Origin: an uncultured Spartobacteria bacterium
Lineage (GTDB): Bacteria > Verrucomicrobiota > Verrucomicrobiia > Chthoniobacterales > UBA6821
Assembly (NCBI GenBank): GCA_903826635.1
Contig: CAIKFI010000119.1
Coordinates: 1 to 37,430, forward strand
Length of the DNA: 37,430 nucleotides
Direction of reading: 5' to 3'
Made by a program: the position numbers and the translations under genes. Under the pieces are notes generated by a model. The model had not been told where the DNA came from and did not search any database. It saw only the letters and a list, made by a program, of their open reading frames with translations. This document shows positions 27,916 through 37,283 of this stretch, piece by piece (the first letter of the stretch is position 1; each line of letters opens with the position of its first letter).

Positions 27916-28707
27916 ATGGAGTCGGAATACAAAGTCCAACTGGAGGCTTTTGAGGGGCCGCTCGACCTTCTTCTCTATCTGGTCAAGAAGGACGAGGTGG
28001 ATATTTATGACATCTCCATCGAGCGGATAACGACTCAATATCTTGCTTACATCGAGACTTTTGAAGTTCTTCACATCGAGGTTGCCGGCGAGTTTCTGGT
28101 CATGGCGGCCAACCTACTTTACATCAAGAGCCGGACACTTTTACCCAAAGACCAGCAGATGCCCGAGGAGGAGGTTGAGGAGGACGACCCCCGATGGGAG
28201 TTGATCCGGCAACTCATCGAGTATCGCAAATTCAAGGAAGCCGCCGGTCATTTGAGGAGCCAGGAAGAACTTCAGGCAGCTATTTTCCCGCGAGCAGCAT
28301 CTCTCGACCCCGCGCACGCCCCTCTTTTGGATGAGACAATGATGATCGGGGATGTCGGGATTTTTGATCTTATCAACGCCTTTCAGAGGGCTCTCCGGAG
28401 ACTCCCTGCGGAGGAGAAGCAGGGAGAGATTCACGGGGAGGTTTTTACCGTCACCGACCGGATCAACCATCTTATGAGGGTCGTTGATCCTGGGGTCTCG
28501 ATGCGTTTCGAGGAGCTTTTTGGGATGGCAGTCTCCCGCTCCGAACTGGTCGTTACCTTTCTTGCAATTTTGGAACTCATCCGGATGAAACAATTTCGCG
28601 TGCGTCAGGAACAACAATTCGGTGAAATCTGGTTGGAACGCGCGTTGGAAGGCGAAGACCACGAAGAGGAACTCCCTGAGGCCGCAGATCTCCACACAAC
28701 CCCATGA
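27916..28707 (+). CDS. scpA: Segregation and condensation protein A
   Basis: YKVQLEAFEGPLDLLLYLVKKDEVDIYDISIERITTQYL, AANLLYIKSRTLLP. ATG at 27916 preferred over the TTG at 27913. Confidence 0.95.
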   Translation: MESEYKVQLEAFEGPLDLLLYLVKKDEVDIYDISIERITTQYLAYIETFEVLHIEVAGEFLVMAANLLYIKSRTLLPKDQQMPEEEVEEDDPRWELIRQLIEYRKFKEAAGHLRSQEELQAAIFPRAASLDPAHAPLLDETMMIGDVGIFDLINAFQRALRRLPAEEKQGEIHGEVFTVTDRINHLMRVVDPGVSMRFEELFGMAVSRSELVVTFLAILELIRMKQFRVRQEQQFGEIWLERALEGEDHEEELPEAADLHTTP

Positions 28708-29792
28708 GCAAGACCCCAAAATCACGCAAGAGACCAACGGAGGATGAGGGATCCATGGAAGCGGTGAAACCCGCGGAAGAGGTGGTTGAATCCACGCAGG
28801 AGGAGACGACCCTCCCTCCTGAGAATTTTGACGGGGAATCAATTTCACAAAGTGAATCCCCGTTATCCGATATCGTTCTCGCCGGGGTTCTCGGTGCCGG
28901 TGAGCAGGAGAGCGCCGTTCCCAGACTATCCCACGTAATCGAGGCGATTCTATTCGCCTCCCAGAAAGCCATTTCTCCAAAGGAACTGCTTACCCACCTT
29001 AAAGGCGCGGCAAGTGCGGAGCCTAATTCCATGGCCGTCGCCTTTGCCAGAATCCGAGAAAACGAGGTTTCGGAGGCACTTCAGGAATTAAAAGCAGAGG
29101 TGGCGTTGTCCGGAAGGGCCTATCAAGTCAGGGAAACGGCTTCGGGTTGGCTTTTATCCAGTGCTCCAGGATTTGCACCCTGGCTTCGGGCCCTCTACCC
29201 CGAGGCCAAGCCGACCAGGCTGAGCGCTTCTGCGCTGGAGACACTCGCCATCATTGCATACCGACAACCGATCACGCGCGCCGACATGGAAGCCGTGCGC
29301 GGAGTTTCAGTGGACGGAGTGATGCAGACTCTTCTCGACCGCGGGTTGGTCAAAATCTCTGGACGCGCCGAGGTTCCCGGTCGGCCTCTTCTCTACGCAA
29401 CCACCCAATATTTCCTAGACCATTTTGGCCTGAGGCATCTGGACGAATTGCCGAATGCCTCCGAACTCCGTCATCTTCCGCTTCCCAAGTCGATTTCCGA
29501 GCAGGGTGACGCACCGGCGGACGCCTCCTCCGCACTGGAGCTTCCCGTCGTGATGGATCCCGATTCCAAGGCGACGGATTCAGAAGCGGAAAGCGTTGAG
29601 CAGTCCCTGGAAGGAGAGACGATGCAGGTCACGGACATCCTTGAACTCCGTGAATCTGTCGTCATGAAGGAACTAACCATCGACCCGGGAACTGAGGAAA
29701 ACGAGCAGGAGGCAGCTGATATTGTTCAAGCCGGGCTCCAAGACCCGCTGGACGGCGGTGATCCGAAAGAAATGACCACGCAGCATTCTTAA
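28704..29792 (+). CDS. scpB: Segregation and condensation protein B with long acidic extensions
   Basis: LSHVIEAILFASQKAISPKELLTHL, SALETLAIIAYRQPITRADMEAVRGVSVDGVMQTLLDRGLVKISGRAEVPGRPLLYATT. Confidence 0.94.
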   Translation: MSKTPKSRKRPTEDEGSMEAVKPAEEVVESTQEETTLPPENFDGESISQSESPLSDIVLAGVLGAGEQESAVPRLSHVIEAILFASQKAISPKELLTHLKGAASAEPNSMAVAFARIRENEVSEALQELKAEVALSGRAYQVRETASGWLLSSAPGFAPWLRALYPEAKPTRLSASALETLAIIAYRQPITRADMEAVRGVSVDGVMQTLLDRGLVKISGRAEVPGRPLLYATTQYFLDHFGLRHLDELPNASELRHLPLPKSISEQGDAPADASSALELPVVMDPDSKATDSEAESVEQSLEGETMQVTDILELRESVVMKELTIDPGTEENEQEAADIVQAGLQDPLDGGDPKEMTTQHS

Positions 29793-29812
29793 AAGCTGTA
29801 ACACATTTTCAC

Positions 29813-30625
29813 ATGGAGAACTTAAGCCAGCTTCGCGGCGCAATTGATGCGATTGACGGCACCCTCCTCGCCCTGCTCAACGAACGGGCACGCCTTGCTC
29901 AGGAGATAGGACTCATCAAGGAGCGGAACGGACGCCCGGTTTATGCTCCTGAACGGGCGGAGCAACTCATGAGGCGTCTCTCAGCGCAAAGTCAGGGCCC
30001 CCTCGACGCCCATGCGATCCGGGCGATCTATCGGGAGATCATGTCCGCCTCTCTGGCCCTTGAGAAGGATACAATCATTGCCTGCGATGGATGTGTGGGC
30101 GGACGATCCCACCGTGCTGCCAAGCAGCAATTCGGATCATGCGTCAGGTATACTTTCCACGCGACTCCCGCCTCAATGTTTATGGCCGTTACCCAGGGAG
30201 AGGCTGATTGCGGTGTGATCCCATTCGATGAGGAAGGTCCGGATGCGGCCGTGCTTGAGCTTTTAGGAGGGACGACCGTTCAATTATGCTCCCAGATTAT
30301 GCTCGAGGAGGGGGGCGCATCAGGATCGGAAAGGCATCTGGTCCTGGGGTCCGTCCTGAACACACCCTCCGGTGATGACCAGACAGCTTTGCTGATTCAA
30401 CTCAGCGATCAGCCCGGGGCCTTGGCAACGGCCATGGAACCGTTCAAGAGTTCCGGCGTGAATGTTCTTTCCATACACAGCCGCGGCGCCCGGTCAGGAG
30501 GGCTTTATCTTTTCCTCGAGGTCGCCGGACACGTCGTTGAAGGCTCGATTGCACAAGCGCTTGAGGGACTCCGATCAAGACATCTCCCCGTCACGGTGTG
30601 CGGGAGTTATCCCTGTTTTCAATGA
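29813..30625 (+). CDS. Chorismate mutase (AroQ) plus shortened prephenate-dehydratase-like region plus ACT domain
   Basis: LRGAIDAIDGTLLALLNERARLAQEIGLIKERNGRPVYAPER; partial PDT region; ACT LLIQLSDQPGALATAMEPFKSSGVNVLSIHSR. Only 270 aa. Confidence 0.85.
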   Translation: MENLSQLRGAIDAIDGTLLALLNERARLAQEIGLIKERNGRPVYAPERAEQLMRRLSAQSQGPLDAHAIRAIYREIMSASLALEKDTIIACDGCVGGRSHRAAKQQFGSCVRYTFHATPASMFMAVTQGEADCGVIPFDEEGPDAAVLELLGGTTVQLCSQIMLEEGGASGSERHLVLGSVLNTPSGDDQTALLIQLSDQPGALATAMEPFKSSGVNVLSIHSRGARSGGLYLFLEVAGHVVEGSIAQALEGLRSRHLPVTVCGSYPCFQ

Positions 30626-31161
30626 CAGAACTCAACGAACAAAATCCAGCAAAACCACCGGCAATGGTCAGGGCAGCTTGCTTTGAAGGAGTGGTTTGGA
30701 TCCGTGTGGAAAGCAGGGGCAACTACCTGAGCAGCGGTCCAGTCAAGAAATTTGTGCTGGCAATGATCAACCGGGGACACAAACGCTTCGTCGTCGACCT
30801 TGCAGCTTGCGATCACATGGACTCAACGTTCATGGGCACTTTGGCAGGTATTTCCCAGAAACTCGGCCATCAGGAACAGGGATTACTTACCGTCATCAAT
30901 GTCCGGCCAAGAAACATGGAACTCCTTGAAAACCTTGGCCTGCATCTTCTTTTCAGGGTGGAAGCGCTTGCGGACGGAGAAAAGACTCCCGCAGAGTCGG
31001 GGGCCGAACTCATGGAAATTCCAATGGCCGAGAATCCTGACAAGGGGATTGTCATGGCAGCCCACGAGGCGCTCATAGCGGCTAATCCGGCCAATGCGGA
31101 AAGATTTCAAGATGTCTTGGACTATCTGGGGAAAGATACGGGGACATCGTCTCCATCCTAA
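30622..31161 (+). CDS. STAS-domain (anti-anti-sigma-like) protein with C-terminal extension
   Basis: HKRFVVDLAACDHMDSTFMGTLAGISQKL...LTVINVRPRNMELLENLGLHLLFRV; ATGA overlap with the upstream gene. Confidence 0.85.
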   Translation: MTELNEQNPAKPPAMVRAACFEGVVWIRVESRGNYLSSGPVKKFVLAMINRGHKRFVVDLAACDHMDSTFMGTLAGISQKLGHQEQGLLTVINVRPRNMELLENLGLHLLFRVEALADGEKTPAESGAELMEIPMAENPDKGIVMAAHEALIAANPANAERFQDVLDYLGKDTGTSSPS

Positions 31162-31222
31162 AATTGCAGCATTCGTGGCGAAGACTCGCCTTGGTCGGCA
31201 AAAGAGTGCATAGTGAAACGGA

Positions 31223-32680
31223 ATGATGCTTCAGAAAATTGAACCCGTAATCATCGGATTCATGACGGTATCGATGATGCTTCTTGTGGCGATCGTGGTG
31301 GGCTCTCGCCGGAGGGTCGGACAATTGAAGCGAAAATCGGCGGAGATCCACCAGGAGGAGCGGCGGGTCTTTGATTTTCTTCATGGGCTTGGTGCTGCGT
31401 TTGCAGAGGGAGTTCCTGCCGGTGAACTGCACCGACTCATCGTCGAGGGGGCTTGCCATATCCTGAAGGCAGGGGGCGGAGCGCTCTATCTTGTGGATCG
31501 CGAGGGAGAGAATCTGCTTCCCACCTTCCTCAGCAAGGGGTGCCCACCCCTCGTGGTTTTACCTGAAGCGCTCGCGGAGGAGGCCTCTGCGGGTGTGGCG
31601 CCCCAGTCCGTTGAGAGCTTTGTGCGCCTTCAAGCAGTGCCTCTTGGTGCTGGACTGATCGGAGGTGCGGTTCATTGGAAGGGAGCCCGCTTTTTAAGAC
31701 GTCGGGAGGATTTGGACAGCAGGCTGTTGAAACAAGGTCTTGGTTCCGTGATCCTCGGTCCGCTCTTTTATCAAAAAAAGTTCCTCGGTGTCCTGGCGCT
31801 TGGAGAGCGCCGTGGCATCGACTCATTTGGACAAACGAAGATCGACGTCTTCCAGGCGATCCTTGAACAATCGGCCTTCGCTCTCTTTAACCAAGCCATT
31901 CATCTTCAGGCGGGAGAAAAAATAGCCATGGATCACGACCTTCAAATTGCACGTGAGATTCAGAAGATCCTCCTACCCTCAGGGGCTCCACACTTGCCGG
32001 GCTTTCAGATTAGCGGACTGAATCTTCCGGCCAAAACGCTCAGCGGGGATTACTACGACTATCTCCTAGTGGACGATGATCATCTCGGCATCGTCATTGC
32101 CGATGTGTCAGGCAAGGGGGTTCCCGCCTCTCTCATTATGGCAATGTGCCGCAGTGCCCTCAGAGGGCAGGTGCATGGAGAGCTTTCCCCGGCCGCCGTT
32201 CTCCGTGCCGTAAACAGGCAGCTTTATCCCGATATCAAAGAGGATATGTTCATTAGTATGGCCTACGTGGTCGTGAACAGGCACACGGGGGATGCGCTTC
32301 TGGCACGTGCTGGACACGATGCCCCGCTGATGTTCCGAGCCTCCGAAAATCTTGTGGAGCGTTTCAACCCCAAGGGTATGGCCGTGGGGATTGACAGCGG
32401 CGGGGTCTTCGATAGGTTTTGCACAGATTTTCCTTTCCGTTTCGGAGAGGGGGATCTTTTGTTGCTCTACACCGATGGAATGACCGAGGCCCTTGATGCC
32501 GAGGGAAGCGAGTTCGGTGTGGAACGCCTCTCGGTCGAACTTCTCGAGACTGCCGGCCGGGGGGTGGAGAGAACCCTGCAGCAGTTGTCGAGGTCGGTGA
32601 TGGAATTTGCCGGCAAACAACTCCAGCACGACGACATTACCCTCATCGCTCTCCAGAAACTTTCGAGTAGAAATTCATAA
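31223..32680 (+). CDS. Membrane-anchored GAF-like plus PP2C/SpoIIE (RsbU-type) serine phosphatase
   Basis: N-terminal TM; DLQIAREIQKILLPSGAPHLPGFQISGLNLPAKTLSGDYYDYLLVDDDHLGIVIADVSGKGVPASLIMA; LLLLYTDGMTEALD; HDDITLIAL. Confidence 0.92.
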   Translation: MMLQKIEPVIIGFMTVSMMLLVAIVVGSRRRVGQLKRKSAEIHQEERRVFDFLHGLGAAFAEGVPAGELHRLIVEGACHILKAGGGALYLVDREGENLLPTFLSKGCPPLVVLPEALAEEASAGVAPQSVESFVRLQAVPLGAGLIGGAVHWKGARFLRRREDLDSRLLKQGLGSVILGPLFYQKKFLGVLALGERRGIDSFGQTKIDVFQAILEQSAFALFNQAIHLQAGEKIAMDHDLQIAREIQKILLPSGAPHLPGFQISGLNLPAKTLSGDYYDYLLVDDDHLGIVIADVSGKGVPASLIMAMCRSALRGQVHGELSPAAVLRAVNRQLYPDIKEDMFISMAYVVVNRHTGDALLARAGHDAPLMFRASENLVERFNPKGMAVGIDSGGVFDRFCTDFPFRFGEGDLLLLYTDGMTEALDAEGSEFGVERLSVELLETAGRGVERTLQQLSRSVMEFAGKQLQHDDITLIALQKLSSRNS

Positions 32681-32710
32681 GCCGACCATTACCAACCTGA
32701 ACCACCGACC

Positions 32711-33256
32711 GTGAAAAAAAACCAACCTGACAACCGCGAGCCTGCACATTCCCAACCTGAGCCCGATCTTCCCGGTGAAGCGACGGGAAATCCCGCGGAG
32801 CAGAACGTGGCTGCCGACCCTCACGCCGAAGTCGAGAGGTATCGGGATCAGGCCCTGCGTGCCGCTGCCGACCTCGAGAATTACCGCAAGAGAATGATCC
32901 GTGAAAAAGAGGAGGCAATCCGTTTTGCCAATGCGGGCCTTTTTGAAAAACTCCTGCCGATCCTTGATAATTTTGAACTCGGATTAGAGGCGGCACGAAG
33001 CGACGACTCTGCCAAGGGAATCGTGGATGGATTTTCCATGGTTCACCGTCAACTCGGCGATTTCCTGACCTCTTGCGGTCTTCAGGCGATCGAGGCTGTG
33101 GGCGAACCTTTTGATCCAAAACTCCACGAGGCGATTGGTCACGAGAGTGACGCCACGAAATCTGACGGCCTTGTGCTGAAGCAATTGCGGCGCGGATTCC
33201 GCCTTGCCGACAGGTTGATCCGCCCTTCCAGCGTCATTGTTAACAAGGTTGCCTAA
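32711..33256 (+). CDS. grpE: Nucleotide exchange factor GrpE
   Basis: YRDQALRAAADLENYRKRMIREKEEAIRFANAGLFEKLLPILDNFELGLEAA; GTG start. Confidence 0.94.
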   Translation: MKKNQPDNREPAHSQPEPDLPGEATGNPAEQNVAADPHAEVERYRDQALRAAADLENYRKRMIREKEEAIRFANAGLFEKLLPILDNFELGLEAARSDDSAKGIVDGFSMVHRQLGDFLTSCGLQAIEAVGEPFDPKLHEAIGHESDATKSDGLVLKQLRRGFRLADRLIRPSSVIVNKVA

Positions 33257-33279
33257 GATCTCGGGTACGCTAAGCCAAC

Positions 33280-34404
33280 ATGACGAAAAGATGTTATTAC
33301 GAGGTGCTGGAAGTTACCAGGACCGTTGAATTTGAAGAGATCAAGCGCTCTTACCGGAAAATGGCGGTCAAACACCACCCGGATAAAAATCCGGGTGATG
33401 CAACGGCCGTGGAGCGATTCCGTGAGATTGCCGAGGCCTACGATGTCCTGAGTGATTCCGATAAAAGAAGTTCCTATGACCGCTATGGTCACGCTGCCTT
33501 TCAGGGAGGAGCCTCTGGTGGCGGAGGCCATGATCCATTCGATCTTTTCAAGGAGATGTTCGGCGCATCGGGGGGTGGCGGAGGAATCTTCGACCACTTT
33601 TTCGGGGGCGGTAATGGTGCCCAGGACGGGCGCGGTTCCGACCTTCGGTATGATCTGCAAATTACATTGGAAGAGGCTTTCACGGGATGTGAGAAAGAGG
33701 TTGAAATCAGGAAACTCGACAACTGCGGGGCTTGTGACGGGGCAGGGGGAGCGAAGGGAGCAAAAGTTACAACCTGTTCACTATGCAGGGGACATGGTCA
33801 GGTGGTGGCTTCACGCGGATTTTTTCAGGTCGCCCAACCGTGTCCTCAATGCCACGGTGCCGGAAAAACAATCGACAAGCCCTGCCGCGCCTGCGGAGGG
33901 GAGGGGCGCGCCGAAAAAACATCAAGGATCAAGCTCAACATTCCTGCCGGTATCGATGAGGGATCGAGGCTTCGTTCCTCCGGAAGTGGTGAGGCCGGAA
34001 AAAGAGGCGGCGGCTCCGGTGACCTCTACGTCGTCATCCACCTTAAGGAGCATGCGATCTTCAGCAGGGAAGCCGCCGATCTTTATTGCAGGGTTCCCAT
34101 AGCGTTCGTCACGGCTGCATTGGGTGGCGAGGTGGAGGTTCCCACGCTCTCCGGCCCCGTGATGATGAAAATTCCTCCCGGAACACAGGGTGGAAGTGAT
34201 TTCAGGGTGAAGGGACGGGGGATGCCACGCCTTCAAAGCCACGCAAAAGGGGATCTTCACGTGAAACTCGAGGTCGAGGTGCCAACCAAACTCAACAGTT
34301 CTCAGAAAGAGGCCCTCCAAACTTTCGCCGGTCTTTGCGGTGACGAGAACACCCCCATTCACCGCAGCTTCACGGAGCGACTGAAGGGGCTGTTTGTTGA
34401 TTGA
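33280..34404 (+). CDS. dnaJ: Chaperone DnaJ
   Basis: J-domain with HHPDKNPGD; Gly/Phe region; four CxxCxGxG-type zinc motifs. Confidence 0.96.
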   Translation: MTKRCYYEVLEVTRTVEFEEIKRSYRKMAVKHHPDKNPGDATAVERFREIAEAYDVLSDSDKRSSYDRYGHAAFQGGASGGGGHDPFDLFKEMFGASGGGGGIFDHFFGGGNGAQDGRGSDLRYDLQITLEEAFTGCEKEVEIRKLDNCGACDGAGGAKGAKVTTCSLCRGHGQVVASRGFFQVAQPCPQCHGAGKTIDKPCRACGGEGRAEKTSRIKLNIPAGIDEGSRLRSSGSGEAGKRGGGSGDLYVVIHLKEHAIFSREAADLYCRVPIAFVTAALGGEVEVPTLSGPVMMKIPPGTQGGSDFRVKGRGMPRLQSHAKGDLHVKLEVEVPTKLNSSQKEALQTFAGLCGDENTPIHRSFTERLKGLFVD

Positions 34405-34418
34405 TGAGGTTCTGGGGC

Positions 34419-34483
34419 CCTTAAAAACCCAAATTACCTAAACCACCTTAGGGATCCTAAATCATCCCAAGGCGCCTTAATTT
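34419..34483. repeat. Degenerate 9-bp-period array (ccttaaaaa cccaaatta cctaaacca ccttaggga ...)
   Basis: Read directly in the dnaJ/amidase convergent gap; later units drift to 10 bp. Confidence 0.55.
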
Positions 34484-35157
34484 CCCGAGGTCGCCACGGG
34501 GGCCCGTCCTCCGTGGATTTTGGAGATGCCGGAGGCGATCCTCTCGGCGATGCGCTGGCGGGTCGACGGATCCTGAAGGGAGGCATTTTCCTTGGCATTG
34601 GAGATGAAACCCAACTCCAGAAGGGTCGAAGGTCGCTCGTTATGGTGGAGGACATAGTAACGGGCGAATTTTACACCGCGACTGTGGGAACCGTAGCACC
34701 CGGCAATTTCGCGAAGGATGTTGGCGGCGAACGGTGCGGAGCGGGAATTGAAGTAATAGGCCTCCACGCCGTTTGCCGACCGTCTGTTGGCCCAGTTGCA
34801 GTGGATGCTAACGAAGGCGGCGTCCGCATGGGTATTTGAGATCGAAGTGCGCGTCCCAAGCGGGATGAAGATGTCCGTGTTCCGAGTCATGACGACATGG
34901 TAGCCTCGACGCTCCAGGAGAGGCTTGACGCGGCGTGCCACGTCAAGGGTCAGCATTTTTTCATCCATCCCCCGGACAGCGCGGGCGCCATGGTCATAAC
35001 CCCCGTGTCCCGGATCCAGAATCACCGTGCGAAAATTGGAAAGATCCGCCCCCCCCTGATCAAAGAGCGCGCAACCCGGCAGAAAGAGACACAGCGCCAG
35101 GAGAAGGAGGAGCGTTCTTCCGGTGAACGGGAAAAATGGTGTCGTCAAACCAGTCAT
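34477..35157 (-). CDS. N-acetylmuramoyl-L-alanine amidase, probable lipoprotein
   Basis: [15 protein letters not shown] lipobox; [54 protein letters not shown]. Start set at Met 35157. Confidence 0.9.
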   Translation of the reverse strand: MTGLTTPFFPFTGRTLLLLLALCLFLPGCALFDQGGADLSNFRTVILDPGHGGYDHGARAVRGMDEKMLTLDVARRVKPLLERRGYHVVMTRNTDIFIPLGTRTSISNTHADAAFVSIHCNWANRRSANGVEAYYFNSRSAPFAANILREIAGCYGSHSRGVKFARYYVLHHNERPSTLLELGFISNAKENASLQDPSTRQRIAERIASGISKIHGGRAPVATSGN

Positions 35158-35264
35158 CTCAACCTTGGAATTTAGTGAAGGGAGCCCCATGCGCAATCTC
35201 ATTCACCGGAAAGCAGCTTTTCGCTTTTGATCGTCGGCGTGCGGCAGGTATCCTGATTTGCTCC

Positions 35265-36029
35265 ATGCTTTGCAAAAGAATCATCCCTTGCCTCGATGTC
35301 GACGGTGGCCGCGTCGTTAAAGGAACCAAGTTCGAGAATATCCGTGATGCCGGAGACCCGGTCGAGTGCGCGCGGGCCTATGATGCTCAGGGAGCGGATG
35401 AACTTGTCTTTCTCGACATCACGGCATCGCACGAGGGAAGGGCAACCATGAGGGAGGTTGTTGAGAAAACGGCCGACGCCTGCTTCATGCCGCTCACCGT
35501 GGGCGGAGGGATCCGCAGGGTTGCCGACGTGAGGGACATGCTTCTTGCGGGTGCTGACAAAGTGAGCATGAATACCGCGGCGCTCGATCATCCGGATCTT
35601 GTCAACGCCTCCGCTGAGGGTTTCGGTTCACAGTGCGTGGTGGTCGCCATCGATGCCCGCCGTGACGGACGTGGGGGATGGATTGTTCATACCCATGGCG
35701 GCAGAAGGCCAACGCAATGGCAGGCGGTGGACTGGGCCATGGAGGTGACTCGTCGCGGCGCCGGCGAGATCCTGCTCACAAGCATGGACTCCGACGGCAC
35801 GAAGGCGGGGTATGACCTTGAGCTCACCGCAGCAGTCAGCGGATCGGTCGGCATCCCGGTGATTGCAAGCGGAGGGGCGGGGGATATCGGACACATGGCC
35901 GAAGTCCTCACTGTGGGTAAGGCAGATGCAGTCCTTGCTGCCAGCATCTTTCACTTTGGCCACTACACCGTGGGGGATGTGAAACGGGAACTGGCTTCCC
36001 ATGGTATCCCGGTGCGCAGAGGCAATTGA
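35265..36029 (+). CDS. hisF: Imidazole glycerol phosphate synthase subunit HisF
   Basis: [69 protein letters not shown]. Start set at ATG 35265. Confidence 0.96.
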   Translation: MLCKRIIPCLDVDGGRVVKGTKFENIRDAGDPVECARAYDAQGADELVFLDITASHEGRATMREVVEKTADACFMPLTVGGGIRRVADVRDMLLAGADKVSMNTAALDHPDLVNASAEGFGSQCVVVAIDARRDGRGGWIVHTHGGRRPTQWQAVDWAMEVTRRGAGEILLTSMDSDGTKAGYDLELTAAVSGSVGIPVIASGGAGDIGHMAEVLTVGKADAVLAASIFHFGHYTVGDVKRELASHGIPVRRGN

Positions 36030-36137
36030 GACTTCAGAATTTCAGGAATTTTAAGAGGTCTAGAGGTCCCGAAGTCCCTCAGGCTCTTAGTCCCACTGGC
36101 TCCGGAGGCGCGTGGATTTCCCGGATAAACGGACATT

Positions 36138-36971
36138 CTATTCCCCCGGAGGGAAATCCGTCGGCAGGCCGACATCCTTCCAGGCCTTCATTTCCGCATC
36201 CAGAGAAGCGAGTTTTTTTGCAAAGATCGTGTGGGCATAGCCGCCCAAGAGAAGTCGGAACGGAGGCTTCTCTGCATCCAGAAGATCGATCATCACTTTC
36301 GCTGCCCTGGCCGGATCGCCCGGTTGGCGCCCCTTCATTTTTTCCAGAAATCCTCCGAATTTTCCGACGGTTGCTTCATAAGCCGGCATCCGGGGAGCGT
36401 GATCTAGGGATCGTCCGATGAAATCCGTCCTGAAGGGACCCGGTACCACCATCGTGAACTTAATCCCATAGGGAGCAACATCCTGGGCGATGGCATCTGA
36501 TGCGGCATCCAAAGCCGCCTTGGCTCCCCCGTAGACTGCGAACCCTGCATGGTTGGCGTAGGCGGCGATCGCCGATAGATTCACGATCTGCCCGCCCCTT
36601 TGTTCTCTCATTATCGGGAGAACTTCACGGATCAGACGGAGCGGCCCGGTGAAATTTGTCTCCAAATTTCGAGCGAGTTGTTCGTCAGAGGTCTCCTCCA
36701 AAGAGGCCAGAAGACCATATCCGGCATTATTGATCAGAGCGTCCAATCTCCCGAATCTGGCCATGGTCTCCTTGACGGCACGGGAGGCATCTTCGGTTTT
36801 GGTCAGATCAAAGCGGATTGCGAGGGCAGTTTCAGGGTATCGGGAGAGCAAGTCAGCGACAGTCTCAGGGTTTCTTGCGGCAAGAGCTGCCTGGTATCCA
36901 CGCTGCAATGCCTCTTCGGCCAAGGAGCGACCGAATCCGGAGGAAGGGCCGGTGATGAGAAGAGTTTTCAT
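36138..36971 (-). CDS. Short-chain dehydrogenase/reductase
   Basis: MKTLLITGPSSGFGRSLAEEAL, LINNAGYG, VYGGAKAALDAASDAIAQ. Confidence 0.92.
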   Translation of the reverse strand: MKTLLITGPSSGFGRSLAEEALQRGYQAALAARNPETVADLLSRYPETALAIRFDLTKTEDASRAVKETMARFGRLDALINNAGYGLLASLEETSDEQLARNLETNFTGPLRLIREVLPIMREQRGGQIVNLSAIAAYANHAGFAVYGGAKAALDAASDAIAQDVAPYGIKFTMVVPGPFRTDFIGRSLDHAPRMPAYEATVGKFGGFLEKMKGRQPGDPARAAKVMIDLLDAEKPPFRLLLGGYAHTIFAKKLASLDAEMKAWKDVGLPTDFPPGE

Positions 36972-37123
36972 GGGGGGTCAATCGGGACGTGAAGGAGTGC
37001 AACTTACTCTCAGTCCATAGCGAATGGGATGATTTTCCTCTAAAGAAGGGTTAAAAATGCAAAATTCTTTGGACTGAACCAGAGTCACTCCTATCAGCCC
37101 CCCCTTTGTCATTTACGACAACT

Positions 37124-37210
37124 CCTATCCCCGAGGCATCGACATATGCTCTTTTTGGCATTGGAACCGAGGAATTGTTTATCGAATTTTGCAGGAAGAA
37201 GAGGGCGTAA
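37124..37210 (+). pseudogene. Degenerate PEP-CTERM-like C-terminal tail, no start codon
   Basis: In-frame translation PIPEASTYALFGIGTEELFIEFCRKKRA-stop resembles (V)PEPSTYALFGxG...hydrophobic...RRKR. Upstream frame closes at 37052-37054 with no ATG. Not in the ORF track. Confidence 0.55.
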
Positions 37211-37283
37211 AGCTCCAGTCCTACAAAGATTAAGACATGATCACCGATCACACTAGGTACAGTTCCTTACTCCCTGCATTAAG

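Noticed and set aside
32681-33280. Possible CIRCE/HrcA operator upstream of grpE-dnaJ
   Set aside because: No TTAGCACTC-N9-GAGTGCTAA inverted repeat found in the upstream region.
37051-37251. Minus-strand ORF of 66 aa at the right edge
   Set aside because: Antisense to the better-supported PEP-CTERM-like tail; no motif of its own.
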